DNA of 8,789 nucleotides from Sulfurovum sp. Its GTDB lineage: Bacteria; Campylobacterota; Campylobacteria; Campylobacterales; Sulfurovaceae. Shown piece by piece: positions 1 to 6,392 of this stretch. Numbering within the stretch: position 1 is the stretch's first letter; each line of letters starts with the position of its first letter. The notes below the pieces were generated by a model, which worked only from the letters and a program-made list of their open reading frames with translations, had not been told where the DNA came from and ran no database searches. The DNA lies in NCBI GenBank assembly GCA_027046415.1, contig JALTYW010000111.1, positions 5,333-14,121 on the forward strand. Direction: 5' to 3'. A program made the position numbers and the translations under genes.

Positions 1-7
1 CTACTCT

Positions 8-24
8 AAAAATTGCCACTGCAA
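8..24 (-). terminator. possible weak terminator after the secreted-protein operon
   Basis: Read on the minus strand just after the last gene of the operon, a TTGC stem, an AGTG loop and a GCAA stem are followed by five T residues. The stem is only four pairs, so this is a weak candidate. Nothing else is visible in bases 1-42, and the real terminator may lie outside the window. Confidence 0.2.
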
Positions 25-42
25 ACGCAAACTTGTCTATAT

Positions 43-726
43 TCAAGGCAACGCCTCAACACATCCCTTTTTACGGTAATGCTTGAGTGTTGTGCTTTTA
101 ATCTTTTTCCCGTATTTGTCAAAATAATCAAAGTGTTCGTCATAAATACAGAAGTTATTCAGCCCTTTAAAGTGAATGCGGTAAAGACCCTTGAGCTTTT
201 TCCACCCAATCAGAAAAGAGAGTGCATCATAAGAGTAGACAGCATGCATCCATACATACAGCTCTGCGGGTGTGTCTATTTCACCAAGCAGGTCAAGAAT
301 ATCCTTCGGTTGGGTTATCGCTTTGAGTCTTGAATCCCCCTGCTCCATAAAACGCAGTGTTGTGAACGTATACTCCCACAAAAGCGGGATGGCTCTCTTC
401 CAAAAGTACTCTTTTTTCAAGATTACATGTGCCAGATAATCAAAATCCCTCTTTTTTCTCCATTGTGAAAGGGGGAGTTTTCCTACTTGCAACAGCGTTT
501 GAAAACTATATTTCTCAGGAAGTTGAAATGTGTTTCCCTCAACGTCACCCTTTGCACCGAATATCGCGATATCCATATAGACAACTGGTTTGGCAAAATG
601 GAAATCATGGAGTGTATAGCTGTTGAACGGTTTGAATCGGTGCTCATCTTTTGCAAGTCCGCTGCCTAAAAGCATAGAGGCAAACGTTAGCCACAGAAGC
701 AAAGCTTGTTTTGCAGCTCTTTTCAC
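43..726 (-). CDS. exported protein of unknown function, last gene of the operon
   Basis: I do not recognise this 227-aa protein. It starts with GTG inside a GTGA overlap with the upstream stop codon, preceded by an AGAGG ribosome site, which implies translational coupling. Residues 1-26 form a signal peptide (KR-charged start, a hydrophobic ALLLWLTFASMLLG core, likely cleavage after GLA). The mature part has about 200 residues and is rich in aromatic and basic residues, with a Trp/Tyr-rich helical-looking middle (KKEYFWKRAIPLLWEYTF) and a Lys-rich end. It has only two cysteines, both in the last 40 residues (FCIYDEHF and KKGCVEALP), which could form one disulfide after export. No catalytic motif, lipobox or later transmembrane segment is visible. 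Its place at the end of six consecutive exported-protein genes suggests an envelope or periplasmic role together with them; that is inference. Confidence 0.8.
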   Translation of the reverse strand: MKRAAKQALLLWLTFASMLLGSGLAKDEHRFKPFNSYTLHDFHFAKPVVYMDIAIFGAKGDVEGNTFQLPEKYSFQTLLQVGKLPLSQWRKKRDFDYLAHVILKKEYFWKRAIPLLWEYTFTTLRFMEQGDSRLKAITQPKDILDLLGEIDTPAELYVWMHAVYSYDALSFLIGWKKLKGLYRIHFKGLNNFCIYDEHFDYFDKYGKKIKSTTLKHYRKKGCVEALP

Positions 727-1166
727 CTTTTGCCTCTTAGAATGGCATAGTGTTTCGTACCATAAAGCTCACTCCCCTTATAACGTACTATTTCCACACA
801 GGTTGCTTCACCATGAGCCGTTTTTTTTAAATATTTTTTTGCATGTTCGGCTTTAAAATTTCCCTTCTTTTCACTCTGTACAACTTTTCCTTCTTTGTCT
901 TTTTCCCCATAAAGTACCAAATCCTGATACATCTCTTTAGGCGTAAATCCGGCATCTTGACAGCTAAATGAAGGATTTTCAATAAGTTTTACATCTTTTT
1001 GAGGATGTTGCTTCATAAATTGCTGCATAAACGTGAAATCCTGGTCATTGTGATAGTGGTCTATCATAATATCCCTGTAGTTTTTCAGATTTATCTGCTC
1101 TGAAGCGTTGGATATCGTACCCAACACTATACCAATCACACATACCATACTCGTTGCTTTTTTCAT
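723..1166 (-). CDS. small exported two-cysteine protein (downstream paralogue)
   Basis: 147 aa, unknown function. The reading frame is open upstream to 1187, but the start is set at the ATG at 1166 because AAAGGAG lies eight bases before it and a typical signal peptide follows (MKKATSMVCVIGIVLGTISNA). This start lies two bases after the stop of the preceding gene. The mature part begins SEQINLKNYR and contains two cysteines, C69 in a PSFSCQDAGF context and C123 in EATCVEIVRY. Both surroundings and the LKNYR motif recur in the 124-aa protein encoded at 2945-3319 (LENYR, VDFDCKSLGL, EALCEERVYD), so I read the two as paralogues with a conserved disulfide. This copy has a longer charged linker between the two Cys, about 53 residues against 34. 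No enzymatic motif is seen. The stop codon overlaps the next start by four bases. Confidence 0.8.
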   Translation of the reverse strand: MKKATSMVCVIGIVLGTISNASEQINLKNYRDIMIDHYHNDQDFTFMQQFMKQHPQKDVKLIENPSFSCQDAGFTPKEMYQDLVLYGEKDKEGKVVQSEKKGNFKAEHAKKYLKKTAHGEATCVEIVRYKGSELYGTKHYAILRGKR

Positions 1167-1168
1167 AT

Positions 1169-1852
1169 CTATTGCTCCTTTAGCCATTTGGGATGGAAAC
1201 GTACCGGATCAACCGTAATATTCTCTTCCACTTTAACTGCGATGCGTTCCGTTTCCGGTTCAAAACGCACCTCTTTTCCCTCTTTCTGCTTTGTGGCGTA
1301 GTCTACCTCACGCAGTACAAGCCCCTCGTAAATATAATAGTCACTGTAGGCACTCTCACGATAATGTGTTGCCATTTTCCCTGCAACTGTTTCACTGTTC
1401 AATTTGGCAGCTTGCGGATAAATAACACCGAACCAACCCGCTAACTGATAAAACTTTTCTGCATCAAGACACGCCTTTCTGATGTAATAAGGATCATCAG
1501 AGAGACGATGTTTTTTGACGTTGTAGTAGTAACGATGTGTTCCCTTCCAAAGCTTTTCATATTCCTTGATCTTTTTAGGCAGCGGTTTGCCGCCAAAATT
1601 GGCAACACGGTAAGCCTCCTCAAAGGCTACATCACCATAGTCATCCCAGTAGTAGACGATCTCTTCTTCCACATAGTAAGGATTACTCCGACTTCCCTGT
1701 ACGTTGTCATGTGTATCTATATGCAGTGTCGTATGCATGCTGTAACGGCGTTTTTCAAAAATGATCTTTCCCGATTTCACCCCATAGGGATGGAATGCTG
1801 TTGCCAACAACATTCCCGTACTTATTAGCAGCATTACCACGATACGTATCAT
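1169..1852 (-). CDS. exported protein, remote paralogue of the operon's first gene product
   Basis: 227 aa with a signal peptide at about residues 1-19 (MIRIVVMLLISTGMLLATA). AAGGAG is placed seven bases before the ATG and overlaps the stop of the upstream gene. The family is unknown, but several blocks line up in order with the first gene of the operon (3336-4427): GVKSGKIIF (24-32) with DIKSGKVTY; VYYWDDYG followed by EEAYRV (67-82) with RLIFDKYG followed by ETVKI; ETVAGKMATHYRE (154-166) with DKVLGYTCDVWEL; YIYEGLVLRE (173-182) with CIYKGVTLKV; and a Pro-containing end near 215. The spacing suggests the same beta-rich fold, comparable to LolA/DUF4412-like periplasmic proteins; that fold assignment is inference. 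It lacks the disulfide pair and the Met-rich tail of the longer relative, has a single cysteine (C128) and is very rich in Tyr. It probably works in the periplasm with its operon partners. Confidence 0.8.
   Translation of the reverse strand: MIRIVVMLLISTGMLLATAFHPYGVKSGKIIFEKRRYSMHTTLHIDTHDNVQGSRSNPYYVEEEIVYYWDDYGDVAFEEAYRVANFGGKPLPKKIKEYEKLWKGTHRYYYNVKKHRLSDDPYYIRKACLDAEKFYQLAGWFGVIYPQAAKLNSETVAGKMATHYRESAYSDYYIYEGLVLREVDYATKQKEGKEVRFEPETERIAVKVEENITVDPVRFHPKWLKEQ
1175..1181 (-). promoter_or_regulatory. ribosome binding site AAAGGAG that fixes the start at 1166
   Basis: AAAGGAG on the minus strand, eight bases upstream of the ATG at 1166. It lies inside the end of the preceding gene and downstream of the alternative ATG at 1187, so it supports the shorter 147-aa product, whose signal peptide starts MKKATS. 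Confidence 0.75.
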
Positions 1853-1863
1853 TCATTCTCTCC

Positions 1864-2931
1864 TTAAACTGTCCAACGGTCTCTCAACAGACCGACCACA
1901 TACCATCTGCCTTCATATTTTTCAAATATGACAACAAGCCCCTGCCAGTCAAACTCCGGATTTTTTGAAGTTTCATCAATCCAAAATACTTCATAACCTC
2001 TACATTGACTTCCCTCAGGGCACTGAAAACCTTTAAGATTTTTGAGTTTTTCTATTTTGCTGATCGTGTGAAAAGGTTTTGCAAGCTGTGACATGTAGTC
2101 ATAGAGACTCATATGCACCTCATCACCCCTTCCATAGGTATACCCCCAGTGTATTCGCTTTTCCGCATCATTTTCGATATCCTCACGGGTAAAGGTAAGA
2201 TCCTCTTTGCCCCCAAAGCGGACATTCCATGTCATGACAATACCTTTTTGAGGATGGGTAAACGCAATCAATCTACCACTGTCGCCCTCATTGAGCAACG
2301 AGACAACGTTAAGTACTTTTTTTTGTAACGGATCCTCTCCTGTACCCAAGCGGTTCATCACTTTTTGCTTCATCAAATAGGTTTCTACATAGCTGTCGGT
2401 ATTACAGTAGCCGGATGCATCAGGATCCTCTGGCATTGCACCGAAACGATTTGTACCCTGAAGCCTTTTTCTCCCGATCTTGCAGGTCTGAAGTGAAACA
2501 ATATCACCTGTCTGAGGGTCTGTTTTATACTCGCCTACCACCTCACAAGCAGTGTTATTGCATGAAAGTACATAGTCACAGTTTGCTTTGCCATCAATAG
2601 TGACATAGCCCCGGTTGCCAAATTTCAGATACCGTGCATTGACCCATCCGGGTTTCGCACCATACCCGAACCCATCATAATCTCTCTGTGCGATGTGAAA
2701 AATCTTGCACCAGGTGGACTTTCCTCTTTGTATGCAGTGATCAACGCCAACCAATGCATCAAGAGGCAAGGCAGCAGTTTTATTGCTGCGGTAGTCCGAT
2801 TTCTCTCTTACATTGAGTGTATCGTCTTTGGCTACATTGACAACCATACCAAAAAGCCCCAGATAGACCTCTTCGGACGCACCAAGAAAAACAGATAGTA
2901 ATAGTATCGTTACGATTGTGTTTTTCATCAT
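1864..2931 (-). CDS. exported SH3-domain protein, Cys-rich
   Basis: 355 aa. Residues 1-18 form a signal peptide (MMKNTIVTILLLSVFLGA). Residues of about 28-105 look like a bacterial SH3 (SH3b/SH3_3) domain: the DTLNVREKSDYRSNKTAALP entry strand, then STWCKIF, closing with GWVNARYLKF, the usual GWV-x-x-x-YL end. Such domains bind peptidoglycan or periplasmic partners. A Cys-rich linker follows; nine cysteines occur in all, so several disulfides are likely. The C-terminal part (about 205-355) ends in EGRWYVVGLLRDRWTV, which resembles a C-terminal module I recall from bacterial lipoproteins ending in W-x-LVG-x-x-HD-x-WTI; I cannot name it. There is no lipobox Cys at the cleavage site, so it is probably soluble and periplasmic. 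Two consecutive ATGs are possible starts. The ribosome site is weak (GAAG), and the gap to the preceding stop is 13 bases. It sits between the two copies of the duplicated gene pair. Confidence 0.85.
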   Translation of the reverse strand: MMKNTIVTILLLSVFLGASEEVYLGLFGMVVNVAKDDTLNVREKSDYRSNKTAALPLDALVGVDHCIQRGKSTWCKIFHIAQRDYDGFGYGAKPGWVNARYLKFGNRGYVTIDGKANCDYVLSCNNTACEVVGEYKTDPQTGDIVSLQTCKIGRKRLQGTNRFGAMPEDPDASGYCNTDSYVETYLMKQKVMNRLGTGEDPLQKKVLNVVSLLNEGDSGRLIAFTHPQKGIVMTWNVRFGGKEDLTFTREDIENDAEKRIHWGYTYGRGDEVHMSLYDYMSQLAKPFHTISKIEKLKNLKGFQCPEGSQCRGYEVFWIDETSKNPEFDWQGLVVIFEKYEGRWYVVGLLRDRWTV

Positions 2932-2944
2932 AACACTTCGTCTG

Positions 2945-3319
2945 TTACCACTTGATCAAAAAAGCAACCGACTGGGAACCAGTGTCATAAACCCTCTCTT
3001 CACATAATGCTTCCACATCTTTTTCTATCTCTTTTTTGTAGGTATATTCTACATAACCCATAGGAGGGTTTTTAAACTCATTTGTTTTTTCAAGACCAAG
3101 ACTTTTACAGTCAAAGTCTACATCTGTAATAACCTTTTCAATGTCATTTCCAAATTCGAACTTTATCGACTTGGTCTCCCGTTCAATCGTCTTTTTTGAA
3201 GCATTTTTAACGATTTTGACGCGATAGTTCTCAAGATCGACCTTCTGGGTTGCATAAACCATTGATGTACCCAGTGCAACTATAGCTATTGCATAGACTG
3301 TACTTTTATTCAAAAACAT
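2945..3319 (-). CDS. small exported two-cysteine protein (upstream paralogue)
   Basis: 124 aa. The open frame reaches 3400, but the start at 3319 is chosen because AAGGAG sits five bases before it and a signal peptide follows (MFLNKSTVYAIAIVALGTSMVYA). The extra 27 residues of the longer frame (MRAWRVPNEHRHH...) are the end of the preceding gene read in another frame. The mature part begins TQKVDLENYR and has two cysteines, C71 (VDFDCKSLGL) and C106 (EALCEERVYD), matching C69 and C123 of the 147-aa protein at 723-1166. A single structural disulfide in the periplasm is likely. The product is Lys/Glu-rich and has no catalytic motif. It follows the Met-rich gene by 16 bases and precedes the SH3 gene by 13, in one operon. 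Confidence 0.8.
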   Translation of the reverse strand: MFLNKSTVYAIAIVALGTSMVYATQKVDLENYRVKIVKNASKKTIERETKSIKFEFGNDIEKVITDVDFDCKSLGLEKTNEFKNPPMGYVEYTYKKEIEKDVEALCEERVYDTGSQSVAFLIKW

Positions 3320-3324
3320 TTTTG

Positions 3325-3330
3325 CTCCTT
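3325..3330 (-). promoter_or_regulatory. ribosome binding site AAGGAG that fixes the start at 3319
   Basis: AAGGAG in the 16-base gap after the TAA of the Met-rich gene, five bases before the ATG at 3319. It favours the 124-aa product over the longer open frame beginning at 3400. Confidence 0.75.
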
Positions 3331-3335
3331 TTCGT

Positions 3336-4427
3336 TTACTGCATACACTGCTGCATTGCCTGTGGTGTCTGTGCTCGTTTGGCACACGCCACGCTCTCAA
3401 GCGCTCTCTCTATCTCTTGCAAGGTCTCCTGCTTTGTCTTGGCATCCCACTTATCAAGAGGCTCTCCGGACTCACCCATCATCTCATCCACTTTTCTCGT
3501 ACACTTTTGTGCCTCCCCAAGTGTATCGGCATCTGTTAAGCAACGTTTGGCGTATATCATTGCCTTCTCCTGCTCAACCATCTGCTGTTTCATTTGAGGC
3601 ATCATGGCACCCATAAGAGCTGCGCCCATCGCTTCTCCCATTTTTTGCTGATCCTGTGGAGACATTGCAGACATCTGCCCGTTGCCTTGGCTCTGTTGCA
3701 TCGCTGCGCCCATCGCCTTCATCGCTTCAGCCATTTTAGACATATCTTCTGCACTGGGCGGAGGAACAGCCATACCGCCTCTTTGGCTTCCCATCATGCC
3801 CGTTCTATCCTGTACCGGAAAGTCTGGCAGTTTGAAATCACTGTCTGAGAGTGAAATGCCAAATTCTGCATCGGTAGCGATCTCCTTGCTAACGACTCCC
3901 ATTACATTCGATTCTACTTTCAGTGTCACCCCTTTGTAGATACACTGCTTTGTCCCCATCAGTTCCCACACGTCACAGGTGTACCCAAGAACCTTGTCCG
4001 TACCAACTTTCTTGCCGCCCATCTTCTTCATCATGGCAAGACCCTTTTGCTTCATATCGCCCTTGCCAAGCATAGATGCCGCAACATTTTCCATTTTGGA
4101 AATGGTTTTTTGTTTAAAATCTGCCACATAGATTGTCTTGCCATCCATAAGCGTCATCGTATGGGTTTTGGTCGTCTTGTTGCCTCCCATACCACTGCGT
4201 TTCTCTATTTTTACTGTTTCGGTAAGATTTCTTGCACCGTACTTGTCAAAGATCAAGCGTTTTTTGCCCTTGCTTTGCATCTGCATCCCCATCATGTTTG
4301 CCGAACCGCTGATAGTGTAGGTCACTTTCCCGCTCTTGATATCAAACAGATGCATATCCTCCGCCACTGCTGCCGAAACGACCCCTACTCCCAATATTGC
4401 CGCCAATATCACCATTTTGTTTTTCAT
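3336..4427 (-). CDS. exported Met-rich protein with LolA/DUF4412-like N-terminal domain, first gene of operon
   Basis: 363 aa from the ATG at 4427, chosen because AGGAGG lies just upstream and a classic signal peptide follows (MKNKMVILAAILGVGVVSAAVA, cleavage near residue 22). Residues 25-205 look like a beta-rich domain: IKSGKVTYTISG, RLIFDKYG, DGKTIYVADFKQKTISK, LGYTCDVWEL, CIYKGVTLKV. C151 and C162 are placed to form a disulfide hairpin. I compare it with DUF4412/LolA-like folds; that is inference. Residues 209-296 are strikingly Met-rich, 18 Met in 88 residues, with Gln/Ala/Gly and a PPP stretch. The C-terminal helical part carries two C-x12-C motifs, C296-C309 and C348-C361, with matching Ala, Thr and Gln positions. 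A Met-rich exported protein could bind soft metals such as Cu(I), or be a target of methionine oxidation; neither is shown here. As first gene of the operon it lies opposite the kinase gene. Confidence 0.85.
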   Translation of the reverse strand: MKNKMVILAAILGVGVVSAAVAEDMHLFDIKSGKVTYTISGSANMMGMQMQSKGKKRLIFDKYGARNLTETVKIEKRSGMGGNKTTKTHTMTLMDGKTIYVADFKQKTISKMENVAASMLGKGDMKQKGLAMMKKMGGKKVGTDKVLGYTCDVWELMGTKQCIYKGVTLKVESNVMGVVSKEIATDAEFGISLSDSDFKLPDFPVQDRTGMMGSQRGGMAVPPPSAEDMSKMAEAMKAMGAAMQQSQGNGQMSAMSPQDQQKMGEAMGAALMGAMMPQMKQQMVEQEKAMIYAKRCLTDADTLGEAQKCTRKVDEMMGESGEPLDKWDAKTKQETLQEIERALESVACAKRAQTPQAMQQCMQ

Positions 4428-4431
4428 TTTT

Positions 4432-4437
4432 CCTCCT
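4432..4437 (-). promoter_or_regulatory. strong ribosome binding site AGGAGG of the operon's first gene
   Basis: AGGAGG on the minus strand, four bases before the ATG at 4427 and within an AAGAGGAGGAAAA context. It is the best Shine-Dalgarno sequence of the window and rules out the upstream start at 4496, whose first 23 codons would lie on the promoter region. Confidence 0.8.
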
Positions 4438-4462
4438 CTTGAGCATTTATTTGCTTTTTTAC

Positions 4463-4471
4463 ATTCTAACA
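4463..4471 (-). promoter_or_regulatory. extended -10 promoter of the secreted-protein operon
   Basis: On the minus strand TG-T-TAGAAT, an extended -10 with one mismatch to TATAAT, lies 35 bases before the operon's first start codon. Transcription would begin near 4456, leaving a leader of about 29 bases that contains the AGGAGG site. No -35 hexamer is present at 16-18 bp. Instead, two TTTGTCACA units lie upstream, their near edge nine bases from the hexamer, the place where an OmpR/PhoB-family activator normally substitutes for a -35 box. Confidence 0.55.
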
Positions 4472-4477
4472 AAGCGG

Positions 4478-4521
4478 TGTGACAAAGCTGTGACAAAAAT
4501 GATATTTACGTGATATTTTGA
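4478..4521. promoter_or_regulatory. four 11-bp phased direct repeats, candidate response-regulator operator
   Basis: Four consecutive 11-base units begin at 4478, 4489, 4500 and 4511: TGTGACAAAGC, TGTGACAAAAA, TGATATTTACG and TGATATTTTGA. Units 1 and 2 share their first nine bases; units 3 and 4 share their first eight; all begin with TG. Direct half-sites at 11-bp spacing are the known binding pattern of OmpR/PhoB-family winged-helix regulators, and one is encoded next door (6389-7072). The array fills the space between two divergent extended -10 elements, so it could control both operons. On the minus strand units 1-2 read TTTGTCACA twice, similar in layout to the enterobacterial pho box (CTGTCA repeats about 10 bp from the -10). 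Assignment to the neighbouring regulator is inference. Confidence 0.6.
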
Positions 4522-4527
4522 TACAAT
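4519..4527 (+). promoter_or_regulatory. extended -10 promoter of the kinase-regulator operon
   Basis: TG-A-TACAAT, an extended -10 with one mismatch to TATAAT. Only five bases separate it from the ATG at 4533, so the expected transcription start falls on or within one or two bases of the start codon, giving a leaderless or nearly leaderless mRNA. No -35 hexamer is seen. The TG overlaps the last of the four 11-bp repeats. Confidence 0.5.
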
Positions 4528-4532
4528 TGTTC

Positions 4533-6392
4533 ATGCCAAGATACATACATGCCCTCTTGCCTTTTCTATTGTCACTCTTTCTTTTGCCGCAGATAGCCGG
4601 TGCCCGTGTGATACCGATTGTTGTCACACCGACACAACATGATCTCTCACTGCTCGAAAAGAGTGAAGTATGCTTTAGCAAAACACAGCAGAATCTACAG
4701 CGTATCAGAAACGGACACTGCTTTAAGCCCTACAATCTTCCCTACATCAATACCGGTATGAAGACACATACCATCTGGATACACTTTGCACTCGAAAATC
4801 CAACGGACACACCTGTAGAACGTGCATTGGTACTCACCTCACCACTGCTTGAGTATATTGCGCTTTATAGCGAAAAAGATGAAGCAAGTGCCCTCCACAA
4901 CGGGGTAGGCAAATTGCATGAAAACAGAGAAACACTTTCACCTTACTATATGCTGGCTCTGCCACCGCATACAGTCAACACCTTCTATCTTGAGACCCGT
5001 TCAAAACTCACTCCTGTCGAGTTTACGCTTCAACTGAAAGAGAAAAGCAGTTTCATTAGGGAGGACAGACAGCAACAGTTTATAAACACTCTGCTTGTGG
5101 GATTTATCCTCGCACTGGCAACCTACAGCCTGATCCTCTTTTTTTACATTGGCGACAGAAGCTATCTCTACTACAGTTTGTACCTTTTTGCCCTTGTATG
5201 GCAGCAGATGACCTATCTGGGACTGACCCATATCTATCTGCCGCCTGCATTTGTCGTAATAGATATGAAAATCCCTGTTTTAAAGATAAACCTGCTGGTA
5301 ATCACCTCTGCGCTCTTTGCCATGCACTTTCTGAAAGTGGTTCGTTTTGGGAGATTGTGGTACATCTATATGCTCTTTATCACTCTATCACTTCTTGAAA
5401 TTCTCGTCTTAAGCAGCCCGCTTTTCTACAATCTCTATATCGTGATCTTTACCGGTGCACTCTTTATCACCTTCAACCTTGCAGCAGGCATCATCTCCTA
5501 CCGAAGAGGAGAGAAACAGGCGCGTCTCTTCATCGCCGGTTTTGCGATCGTCTTTCTCTCCTATCTTTTCATCATTCTCGATGCCGTTGGCATCACTACT
5601 TTCATGCTGCATGTCAAAAACATTCTGATGTTCGGTACAGCATTTGAAGCCCTTGTACTCTCTCTCGCATTTGCAGACCGATATCGTATCCTTCAACAGG
5701 AAAAGGCGTTTGCCGATGCACAGATACTCGATGAATCCAGACGCCGTACTCAGCTTGTAGAAGCGGATGTCAAAGCAAAGACAGCCAAACTCAATGAAAC
5801 ACTCAAGGCAAAAGAGCTGCTGCTTCAGGAAGTACACCACCGTGTCAAAAACAACCTTCAGATCATCCTTTCCATTATCAGGATGCAAAACGACACGGTG
5901 ACAGATGCACAGAGTGCGGCTGAAGCACTCTTGGATCTTGAAAACCGTATCAACGCCATTGCACAGACCTACAATATGCTCCTTGTCAAAGAGCGTCTTG
6001 ATGAGATCGACATGCAGGAGTATCTCGATGCACTGCTGCATGATCTGCAAACATCCCTGCAAAAAGATAAAACAGTGCATATTAACCTGCACACCAATGC
6101 CCTCATGCCCCTGCGCCAGTCTGTCTATGTCGGGCTGATCATCAATGAACTGATCACCAATGCCTACAAATACGCATTTAGTCACGAAGGAACGGTAACG
6201 GTCACTCTACTACAGGAAAATACAAGCTATATTCTTACCGTTGAAGATAACGGCAGAGGGCTGGAGAGTGCCAAAACAGGCAAATCCCTTGGACTGCAGC
6301 TGGTTGAGACTCTTGCGCGTAACCAGCTTGGAGGAGAGATAGATATCGGCACAAATCCACACACCAAATACACCATAAGGTTTACACTGTGA
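4533..6392 (+). CDS. sensor histidine kinase, 7TMR-DISM type with HisKA_2 core
   Basis: 619 aa, inner-membrane sensor that autophosphorylates and passes phosphate to the regulator encoded just after it. Order of domains: signal peptide (1-24, ending IAGA); periplasmic domain of the 7TMR-DISMED2 type (about 25-175), a family thought to bind carbohydrate-like or other small ligands; seven membrane helices (about 184-380, 7TMR-DISM_7TM); a charged coiled-coil linker (about 385-425); a HisKA_2 dimerisation domain with EVHHRVKNNLQ, the phosphoacceptor being probably H436 (H435 is adjacent); and an HATPase domain with N-box INELITNA (E539, N543), G1 DNGRGL (572-577) and G2 GKSLGLQLV (583 onward). 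All key residues are present, so it should be active. ATG at 4533 is preferred; an in-frame TTG at 4518 lies inside the promoter. There is no Shine-Dalgarno sequence. The stop overlaps the regulator's GTG by four bases. Confidence 0.93.
   Translation: MPRYIHALLPFLLSLFLLPQIAGARVIPIVVTPTQHDLSLLEKSEVCFSKTQQNLQRIRNGHCFKPYNLPYINTGMKTHTIWIHFALENPTDTPVERALVLTSPLLEYIALYSEKDEASALHNGVGKLHENRETLSPYYMLALPPHTVNTFYLETRSKLTPVEFTLQLKEKSSFIREDRQQQFINTLLVGFILALATYSLILFFYIGDRSYLYYSLYLFALVWQQMTYLGLTHIYLPPAFVVIDMKIPVLKINLLVITSALFAMHFLKVVRFGRLWYIYMLFITLSLLEILVLSSPLFYNLYIVIFTGALFITFNLAAGIISYRRGEKQARLFIAGFAIVFLSYLFIILDAVGITTFMLHVKNILMFGTAFEALVLSLAFADRYRILQQEKAFADAQILDESRRRTQLVEADVKAKTAKLNETLKAKELLLQEVHHRVKNNLQIILSIIRMQNDTVTDAQSAAEALLDLENRINAIAQTYNMLLVKERLDEIDMQEYLDALLHDLQTSLQKDKTVHINLHTNALMPLRQSVYVGLIINELITNAYKYAFSHEGTVTVTLLQENTSYILTVEDNGRGLESAKTGKSLGLQLVETLARNQLGGEIDIGTNPHTKYTIRFTL

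Noticed and set aside
3320..3400. 27-codon upstream extension of the 124-aa protein
   Set aside because: It overlaps the end of the preceding gene, lacks a ribosome site, and would bury the signal peptide; the ATG at 3319 has AAGGAG and a clean signal sequence.
4047..4442. 131-codon plus-strand frame, His/Cys-rich, opposite the Met-rich gene
   Set aside because: His codons (CAT) are the reverse complement of Met codons (ATG), so the His-rich translation is a mirror of the Met-rich protein and not a metal-binding gene of its own.
4478..4499. Canonical pho box (phosphate regulon)
   Set aside because: The TGTCA repeats resemble the enterobacterial pho box in layout, but the neighbouring regulator is not a recognisable PhoB orthologue and no phosphate genes are present; only the general OmpR-family spacing is claimed.
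5409..6185. 258-codon open frame on the minus strand inside the kinase gene
   Set aside because: It is antisense to the conserved HisKA_2 and HATPase coding region, its translation has no recognisable domain and is unusually Cys/Phe-rich, and there is no promoter or ribosome site. It is a shadow of the kinase.
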